From: Thermocaproicibacter sp002397355
GTDB lineage: Bacteria; Bacillota; Clostridia; Oscillospirales; Acutalibacteraceae
Length of the DNA stretch: 17,484 bases
Assembly: GCA_036830905.1 (NCBI GenBank)
Contig: DAISNS010000039.1
Coordinates: 1 to 17,484 of the forward strand
Direction: 5' to 3'
Shown here: positions 13,458 to 17,484 of the stretch, in pieces
Layout of the letters: every line of letters begins with the position of its first letter
How positions within the stretch are numbered: position 1 is the stretch's first letter
The notes under the pieces: model-generated
Told to the model about the DNA's origin: nothing
Database searches by the model: none
Seen by the model: only the letters and a program-made list of their open reading frames with translations
Program-made: the position numbers and the translations under genes

Positions 13458-13636
13458 CGTAAAAACAATATTCCTGTTCTTTATTCCAAGACAGCAGGTG
13501 CTTTCCGCACAATGGATTTTTCCAGCCTGCCGAGAATAAGGTCGTCAGGCATGATCGTGATGTTTGAAAGCCTTTTCTGCGGCGAGCGGAAAAGGCTTTT
13601 CTGTTGCGCAGGTCTTTTCATTGGAGGTGAAACCAT
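13458..13636 (+). promoter_or_regulatory. L10 ribosomal protein leader RNA
   Basis: The ~180-base leader before rplJ contains CCAAGACAGCAGGTG (13486-13500) and, further on, AGCCTGCCGAG, in which GCAGG and CCTGC can pair. This is the recognisable core of the Firmicute L10 leader family (L10_leader in Rfam). In Bacillus subtilis the L10(L12)4 complex binds such a leader and favours premature termination. The attenuator hairpin at 13567-13600 lies inside it, and the ribosome binding site GGAGGTG follows. Motif match is from memory; a covariance search would confirm it. Confidence 0.8.
13567..13600 (+). terminator. intrinsic attenuator in the rplJ leader
   Basis: AAAGCCTTTTC (13567-13577) pairs perfectly with GAAAAGGCTTT (13589-13599). 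Three more inner pairs (one U-G) close a 5-base GGCGA loop, and a TTTT run overlaps and follows the stem. It lies 37 bases before the rplJ start, so it must be conditional, in line with L10-mediated attenuation. Confidence 0.85.
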
Positions 13637-14173
13637 TTGCCAAGCAAAAAAATTCTGGAAGAAAAAAAGCGGACCGTTGACGAGCTTTCCGAGAAGCTGA
13701 AAGGCGCGTGCACCGGCGTGATCGTTGATTTCCGCGGAATTTCCGTGGAAACCGACACCAAGATGCGCAAGCAGATGCGCGAGTCCGGAAGCAGCTACAA
13801 GGTTGTCAAGAACACGCTGCTGCGCTTCGCCCTGAAGGAAGCCGGCATCGACGGCCTGGACGCCGTCCTCGAGGGAACCACGGCCATCGGCCTGAATCCG
13901 GAGGACTATGTCGCTCCCGCAAAGATCCTGAACGAATACGCCGAAAAGGACAAGACGCTCAAGATCAAAGCGGGGTTCATCGACGGCAAGGCCGCAAGCG
14001 CCGACGAGATCAAGACGCTGGCCGCCCTTCCCCCGAAGGATGTTCTCCTCAGCGAGGTTGTCCGCGGCCTGAACGGCCCGGTCACCGGTCTTGTCACCGT
14101 TCTGAACGGAACGATCAAGGGCCTCGTCGTCGCGCTGAACGCGATTGCGGAAAAAGAAAAGGAATCCGCCTGA
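13637..14173 (+). CDS. rplJ: 50S ribosomal protein L10
   Basis: Base of the ribosomal stalk, binding 23S rRNA and carrying L7/L12 dimers on its C-terminal helix. The 178-residue length is slightly above the common 165-175. It shows the N-terminal pattern ILEEKKRTVDELSEKLKGA, FRGISVETDTKMRKQMRESG, KVVKNTLLRFAL, and a long C-terminal helix (GTIKGLVVALNAIAEKEKE) for L7/L12. The start is TTG at 13637, seven bases after GGAGGTGA; no ATG fits. rplL follows 40 bp later. The non-ATG start may moderate translation of this autoregulated gene; that is inference. Confidence 0.97.
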   Translation: MPSKKILEEKKRTVDELSEKLKGACTGVIVDFRGISVETDTKMRKQMRESGSSYKVVKNTLLRFALKEAGIDGLDAVLEGTTAIGLNPEDYVAPAKILNEYAEKDKTLKIKAGFIDGKAASADEIKTLAALPPKDVLLSEVVRGLNGPVTGLVTVLNGTIKGLVVALNAIAEKEKESA

Positions 14174-14213
14174 TTTCCGATTCCTTAATTCAAATAATGG
14201 AGGTATGTCAATT

Positions 14214-14588
14214 ATGTCCGATAAAGTTGCAAAGCTGGTTGAAGATGTAAAAGCCCTTTCCGTGCTGGAGCTTTCCGAGCTCGTGAAGGCTCTGGAGGAT
14301 GAATTCGGCGTGTCCGCCGCCGCTCCTGTGGCCGTTGCCGCCGCTCCCGCCGCCGCCGCTCCCGCCGCAGAGGAAAAGACCAACTTCGATGTCGTCCTGA
14401 AGGCGATCGGCCAGCAGAAGATCCAGGTCATCAAGGCCGTCCGCGAGATCACGGGCCTCGGCCTGAAGGAGTCCAAGGATCTCGTCGACGCGGCGCCGAA
14501 GGCCATCAAGGAAGGCGTCCCGAAGGCCGATGCGGAAGCCATGAAGGAAAAGCTCACGAAGGCCGGCGCAGAGGTCGAACTGAAGTAA
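14214..14588 (+). CDS. rplL: 50S ribosomal protein L7/L12
   Basis: Multicopy stalk protein that recruits translation GTPases. The 124-residue protein has the N-terminal dimerisation domain (1-32, VLELSELVKALEDEFGV), an Ala/Pro-rich hinge (about 34-54), and the C-terminal factor-binding domain with KIQVIKAVREITGLGLKE and LVDAAPKAIKEGV. I chose the ATG at 14214, ten bases after GGAGG. An in-frame ATG at 14205 is only one base from that site. Third positions here are less uniformly G/C in the first codons, as expected for a highly expressed gene. A strong terminator follows at once, and rpoB does not follow. Confidence 0.98.
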   Translation: MSDKVAKLVEDVKALSVLELSELVKALEDEFGVSAAAPVAVAAAPAAAAPAAEEKTNFDVVLKAIGQQKIQVIKAVREITGLGLKESKDLVDAAPKAIKEGVPKADAEAMKEKLTKAGAEVELK

Positions 14589-14610
14589 TTCGAATTCCAA
14601 CCGTGTTCAG

Positions 14611-14653
14611 AAAGGCCGCCGCATTCCGGGAAACCGGAGCGCGGCGGCCTTTT
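14611..14653 (+). terminator. strong intrinsic terminator after rplL
   Basis: AAAGGCCGCCGC (14611-14622) pairs perfectly over 12 bp with GCGGCGGCCTTT (14641-14652). Within it a second hairpin, TCCGG-GAAA-CCGGA, carries a GNRA-type loop. A short TTTT run ends the stem. It is 22 bases after the rplL stop and lies between convergent genes, so it may also slow minus-strand transcripts. Confidence 0.88.
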
Positions 14654-14664
14654 CACGCTATTTT

Positions 14665-15072
14665 TTATTCGTAAGATACATCTGCCACATGGACGTACTC
14701 GTCGTACTTGCTTTGCGTCAGCAGCAGATCGAAAGCGTCCGTTTTATCCCGGAGCAGGCCGTTTGCTTTCGCCACTTCCGCGGGGACGTCCATGAATATA
14801 AGCGCGCCGATTATTTTTCGCACGTCGTTCGCTTTCAGTTTCTCCTGCAATTTCTGGTCCGTTACCTTCAGCGCCACCGTACGCTGTTCCTCGTTTCCTC
14901 CGAGAACCAGCGTCAGGTAGCCGGTGCCCGCCTGCTGGGAGTAGCCGGCTGCGGAGCACCCGACCGCCATGGAAGAGGAAAAGCCTTTTGCCCGGCTCCG
15001 CAGCAGGATGGGCAGCGCGACCGCCGCGCAGGCGAGAACCGAAAGGAAGAGGACGAGCGTTTTCTTTTTCAT
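14665..15072 (-). CDS. small membrane-anchored protein of unknown function
   Basis: A 135-residue protein I do not recognise. It starts MKKKTLVLFLSVLACAAVAL, a basic N-terminus followed by a hydrophobic segment (about 5-23). No clear lipobox or signal peptidase I site follows, so a signal anchor with the rest outside the membrane is likely. The remainder alternates strands and helices (GTGYLTLVLGGNEEQRTVAL, VRKIIGALIFMDVPAEVAKA) and ends in VHVADVSYE. I chose the ATG at 15072, five bases after GGGGGGT; an in-frame ATG at 15090 has no site. It lies 77 bp after the D,D-carboxypeptidase gene on the same strand and may share its transcript, suggesting an envelope role, but no function can be assigned. 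Confidence 0.72.
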   Translation of the reverse strand: MKKKTLVLFLSVLACAAVALPILLRSRAKGFSSSMAVGCSAAGYSQQAGTGYLTLVLGGNEEQRTVALKVTDQKLQEKLKANDVRKIIGALIFMDVPAEVAKANGLLRDKTDAFDLLLTQSKYDEYVHVADVSYE

Positions 15073-15101
15073 CAGATACCCCCCATTCATATATGATATG
15101 A

Positions 15102-15129
15102 CGCTTTTCTCCGGCAGGGGAGAAAGGCG
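15102..15129 (-). repeat. hairpin between the carboxypeptidase and the small anchored protein genes
   Basis: CGCTTTTCTCC (15102-15112) pairs with GGAGAAAGGCG (15119-15129) over 11 bp, one of them a G-U type pair, with a 6-base loop. On the minus strand it is followed by A/T-rich sequence but no T run, so it is at best a leaky terminator or an mRNA-processing or stability element between the two genes. Confidence 0.4.
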
Positions 15130-15149
15130 GGCGGCCATGCCGGGCGGCG

Positions 15150-16499
15150 TCACATTTTGCGGTAGCGCTTCACCCTGCGCAGGTTCCTGCGCTTGCGGTT
15201 GTAGATGATGGCGAGGATGATATAGACGATGACCAGCAGGATGATGACCGCCACGATGATGAGGAACCATTTGGAGGTCAGCACGCTTTTCACCGTGTCC
15301 GTCGTGTGCAGCAGCTCGCTGCGCTCCACCGATTCCGCCGCGACGAGATTCACCGTCGCAAGCTTTTCATTGGCGTAGCTCACCGTCGCCGTGCCGACGA
15401 CCTGGCCTTTGCGCACCGGGGCCTCGATGGACTTCGGCACATTCTTCGTCACGATCACGCTGCTGGTGGAGACATCCTCCGGCAGAATGGCGGAGCAGCT
15501 TTTCTCCGCGCGCAGCTGGAGCTTATCCTTGTTCCAGGCGTATTTCAGGTCGATCTCGCCGAGCGTGTCGTTGGCGCTCACGACCTCCTTCAGCTTCAGG
15601 GACGTCAGGGCCCAGCGGAAAAGGCTCGCCGTGTCCAGCATTTCCTGGTGCGTGTCGATCTCGTTGCCGTTTTGGTCGACGGAGGGCGCGCCGAGCACCA
15701 CGCTCAGGTAGCTGTACCCGTCGGCGGAGGCCGAAGAGACAAGGCAATATCCGGATTCGTCCGTGTGCCCCGTTTTGATCCCCTTTGCGTATTTATAGTA
15801 ATAGTCCGCGTCGTTGCTGAGCATCATCAGGTTCGTGGTGTAGAGCGGGATCGATTTTCCGGCGCGCGGTCCGCCCAGCGGCTTGTAGTCATAGCCGGTC
15901 TGCGAGCAGATGTCCATGAAAAACGGCAAAGACATCGCGTAATGGGAGATCTTCGCGAGATCGGCCGCCGTGGTGTAATGGTTCGCGTCGTGGAGGCCGT
16001 GCGGATTGGTGAAATGCGTGTTGGCGCAGCCGAGTTCTTTTGCCTTTGCGTTCATCATCTCGACGAATTTCCCGACGTTTCCGCCGCCCACATAGTCGGC
16101 GAGCACAAGCGCCGCGTCGTTGCCGGAGGGGACCATCATGCAGTTCAGCAGCTGGTAGATTGTGGCGACGTCGCCCCCCTCGATGCCGGACATCGAGCTC
16201 CCGGTGCCGAGCAGCTGGTCGAGCACGCTCTGCTTGATCGTGACCCGCGTGCCCTGCAGATCCTTGACATGCTCCGCCACGACGATGTACGTCATGATTT
16301 TCGTGGTGGAGGCCGGCTCGTGCTTTTCGTTCGGATTCTTTTCGTATACCACCGCGCCGGTGTCGAGATTCACAAGCTCCGCCGCGCTGCTGGTTATAGT
16401 GCGGTTGATATGAAAGACCGCGGCCCGCGCCCGGCAGGGCGTGAATGCGGAGACAAACACGACAAGAGCTGCGAGGAGGGCCGGGAACCTTTTTTTCAT
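15150..16499 (-). CDS. D-alanyl-D-alanine carboxypeptidase (peptidase S11, low-molecular-mass PBP)
   Basis: Removes the terminal D-Ala from peptidoglycan stem peptides outside the cytoplasmic membrane. The 449-residue protein has a signal peptide (1-27, MKKRFPALLAALVVFVSAF then a likely cut after ARA). The catalytic motifs are all present: SxxK at 64-67 (PASTTKIMT), SxN at 125-127 (VPSGNDAA) and KTG at 242-244 (KGIKTGHTDESG). A beta-rich PBP5-C-like domain spans roughly 290-390. The C-terminus has a clear transmembrane helix at about 408-432 (WFLIIVAVIILLVIVYIILA) and a very basic tail, unlike the amphipathic helix of E. coli PBP5. The ATG follows GGAGG by ten bases. DacF is a plausible name but DacA/DacB cannot be excluded. 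Confidence 0.93.
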   Translation of the reverse strand: MKKRFPALLAALVVFVSAFTPCRARAAVFHINRTITSSAAELVNLDTGAVVYEKNPNEKHEPASTTKIMTYIVVAEHVKDLQGTRVTIKQSVLDQLLGTGSSMSGIEGGDVATIYQLLNCMMVPSGNDAALVLADYVGGGNVGKFVEMMNAKAKELGCANTHFTNPHGLHDANHYTTAADLAKISHYAMSLPFFMDICSQTGYDYKPLGGPRAGKSIPLYTTNLMMLSNDADYYYKYAKGIKTGHTDESGYCLVSSASADGYSYLSVVLGAPSVDQNGNEIDTHQEMLDTASLFRWALTSLKLKEVVSANDTLGEIDLKYAWNKDKLQLRAEKSCSAILPEDVSTSSVIVTKNVPKSIEAPVRKGQVVGTATVSYANEKLATVNLVAAESVERSELLHTTDTVKSVLTSKWFLIIVAVIILLVIVYIILAIIYNRKRRNLRRVKRYRKM

Positions 16500-16527
16500 G
16501 GATATTTTTCCTCCGATGTGATATGAT
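16499..16527 (+). promoter_or_regulatory. putative promoter for the phosphoesterase gene
   Basis: TGGATA (16499-16504, 4/6), 17 bp, TATGAT (16522-16527) with an extended -10 (TGA). Transcription would start near 16534, about 115 bases before the GTG start. It overlaps the carboxypeptidase ribosome binding site region on the other strand. Confidence 0.55.
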
Positions 16528-16532
16528 TAGCA

Positions 16533-16545
16533 CGGCGATTCGCCG
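16533..16545. repeat. perfect short inverted repeat between divergent promoters
   Basis: CGGCGA (16533-16538) and TCGCCG (16540-16545) are inverted around one central base. The site lies at the predicted start points of both divergent transcripts. A dimeric repressor operator is a reasonable but unproven reading; a chance GC palindrome is the alternative. Confidence 0.35.
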
Positions 16546-16554
16546 CTTTCTTTC

Positions 16555-16563
16555 AGTATACCA
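16555..16563 (-). promoter_or_regulatory. extended -10 promoter for the D,D-carboxypeptidase gene
   Basis: On the minus strand TGGTATACT forms an extended -10 (TATACT at 16560-16555). The -35 position 17 bp upstream reads TTTATC, a poor match, so the extended -10 would carry most of the activity. Transcription would start near 16548, about 50 bases before the ATG. Confidence 0.5.
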
Positions 16564-16649
16564 GCAATCCGGAAAAAGATAAAGTGGCGCATCGGAAACA
16601 ATTTCCCGGCCGGTCTCCGGACCGGCGCCGGGGCTGGAGGAATCCTGAC

Positions 16650-17351
16650 GTGATCTATGTTACCGGGGACACCCACGGGCAGATGGAGCGCTTTCACGCC
16701 CCGGAACTGCGCCGCCTGAGAAAGGGCGACACGCTGATTATCTGCGGGGATTTCGGCTTTTTGTGGGACGGCGGGGACGAGGAGAAGAAAAATCTGGAAA
16801 AGATCGGCCGCCTGAAGTACGGCGTCCTTTTCCTGGACGGCGCGCACGAAAATTTCGACCTGCTCAACGCGTATCCGGCGGAGGAGTGGAACGGCGGCAG
16901 GGTGCACCATATCTGCGGCGGTTTGTACCATCTGATGCGCGGCCAGGTGTTTGCGCTCGAGGGCAAGACGCTTTTCACCTTCGGCGGCGGGGAAAGCGGC
17001 GAAAAGCGGATCCGCATCCAGGCGGGGAAGTGGTGGCCGTGCGAGATGCCGAGCATCGACGAGATGCGCGAGGGCGTCGGCAATCTTCAGGCGCACGGTT
17101 TCTCGGTGGATTATATTTTCACCCACGAGCCGCCGCCGAAGGCGGACGTCTTTTCCGGCGGCGCGCGCATCGGAAAAAAGAATCCGCTCGACGCCTATCT
17201 CGGCCAGGTCATGGAGCGGGTGAAGTACCGGAAGTGGTTTTTCGGCGCGGAGCATATCGACCGGAAGATTACATATAAAAACTACGCCGTTTTCAGCGGC
17301 GTAGTGCCCGTCGAGGATCTTCCGCCCAGAAGGCGCCTGTTCGGGAGGTAA
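16650..17351 (+). CDS. calcineurin-like metallophosphoesterase family protein
   Basis: The 233-residue protein has the fold signature of metallophosphoesterases: GDTHGQ (6-11, Asp7 and His9), CGDFGFLWD (32-40, Asp34), GAHENF (64-69) and THEPP (158-162). In the general family the third motif is GNH(D/E) and the last is GHxH. Here Asn is replaced by Ala65, and the last motif reads GAEH (199-202), losing the first His. I recall Clostridia relatives with similar changes (GTHDN-like and FGSYH-like), so this may be a subfamily trait rather than decay. I chose the GTG at 16650, nine bases after GGAGG, giving the expected N-terminus IYVTGDTHG. It is divergent from the carboxypeptidase gene. Substrate is unknown. 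Confidence 0.85.
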   Translation: MIYVTGDTHGQMERFHAPELRRLRKGDTLIICGDFGFLWDGGDEEKKNLEKIGRLKYGVLFLDGAHENFDLLNAYPAEEWNGGRVHHICGGLYHLMRGQVFALEGKTLFTFGGGESGEKRIRIQAGKWWPCEMPSIDEMREGVGNLQAHGFSVDYIFTHEPPPKADVFSGGARIGKKNPLDAYLGQVMERVKYRKWFFGAEHIDRKITYKNYAVFSGVVPVEDLPPRRRLFGR

Positions 17352-17392
17352 GACGCGGGGCGGGACGCGCGGGGACCCGGTGCCGGCGGGAC

Positions 17393-17484
17393 TTATTTTT
17401 GCTTTTTCAGCGCGGCGCATACCGCGGAAAAGGCCAGCGCGGCGACCGGCCAGATCAGCCATGTGGAGTCCCATCTGCGGGAGA
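17393..17484 (-). CDS. C-terminal end of a membrane protein (cut by window)
   Basis: The last 29 codons of a minus-strand gene are visible, reading RRWDSTWLIWPVAALAFSAV, then a short polar tail KKQK and TAA. The WxxxWLIWPVAAL pattern looks like a final transmembrane helix, as in small Clostridia membrane proteins and some regulators with C-terminal membrane segments. Nothing more specific can be said. It converges with the phosphoesterase gene, with 41 bp between and no clear terminator. Confidence 0.6.
   Translation of the reverse strand, partial: SRRWDSTWLIWPVAALAFSAVCAALKKQK

Noticed and set aside
13481..14656. 391-codon minus-strand open frame across rplJ and rplL
   Set aside because: It is antisense to two certain ribosomal protein genes and runs through their leader and terminator hairpins; product composition is unnatural.
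15306..16526. 406-codon open frame on the plus strand opposite the D,D-carboxypeptidase gene
   Set aside because: It is antisense to a gene with intact SxxK, SxN and KTG motifs, and its product is Arg/His-rich without recognisable domains.
16527..17474. 315-codon minus-strand open frame opposite the phosphoesterase gene
   Set aside because: The plus strand carries the metallophosphoesterase motifs and a proper ribosome binding site; the antisense frame spans the divergent promoter region and has no recognisable domain.
1..17484. CRISPR array, insertion sequence, prophage, toxin-antitoxin or defence genes
   Set aside because: No regularly spaced repeats, no transposase or integrase motifs, no terminal inverted repeats with target duplications, and codon bias is uniform across the window.

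Overview
This window looks like a stretch of core chromosome from a GC-rich, Gram-positive-type Clostridia member, most likely in the Oscillospiraceae/Ruminococcaceae range. That placement is inferred from several signs: a strong G/C bias at third codon positions, the rpmG-secE-nusG-rplK-rplA / rplJ-rplL order, an L10 leader with an attenuator, a DUF1934-argS pair, sigma-A style TTGACA/TATAAT promoters with AGGAGG ribosome binding sites, and frequent TTG starts. I see no phage, insertion sequence, CRISPR array, tRNA or rRNA.

Layout. (1) 1-2762, plus strand: leucine synthesis, leuA (its first few codons lie outside the window) translationally coupled to leuB. (2) 2788-4186, minus strand: a dCMP deaminase followed by a PlsC-type acyltransferase. 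(3) 4229-5383, plus strand: a promoter, the 16S rRNA dimethyltransferase gene rsmA, and a 75-residue two-helix membrane protein. (4) 5373-9871, minus strand: ddl, a DUF1934 (YwiB-like) gene, argS, and a 377-residue protein that resembles the N-terminal part of cobalamin-dependent methionine synthase but lacks key residues and stops early. (5) 10029-10939, plus strand: a strong promoter and an unrecognised 268-residue protein. (6) 10969-14653, plus strand: two ribosomal/transcription operons, rpmG-secE-nusG-rplK-rplA and rplJ-rplL. These carry two L1-type mRNA leaders, an L10 leader with an intrinsic attenuator, and a strong terminator after rplL. (7) 14665-16499, minus strand: a D,D-carboxypeptidase with a C-terminal membrane anchor, then a small membrane-anchored protein of unknown function. 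(8) 16650-17351, plus strand: a calcineurin-like phosphoesterase diverging from the carboxypeptidase. (9) 17393-17484, minus strand: the C-terminal end of a membrane protein that continues past the window.

How the genes fit together. Most serve translation: ribosomal proteins L33, L11, L1, L10 and L7/L12, NusG, ArgRS and rRNA methylation. A second theme is peptidoglycan: Ddl makes D-Ala-D-Ala and the carboxypeptidase trims it. Ribosomal protein genes appear to be controlled by RNA leaders (two L1-like, one L10) and by two very similar promoters.

I did not find a convincing undescribed defence, mobile or biosynthetic system. The items most worth a second look are the truncated, ligand-poor methionine-synthase-like gene after argS, the paired L1-type leaders before rplK and rplA, the phosphoesterase that lacks two usual metal-site residues, the absence of rpoB after rplL, and the uncharacterised gene at 10133-10939.
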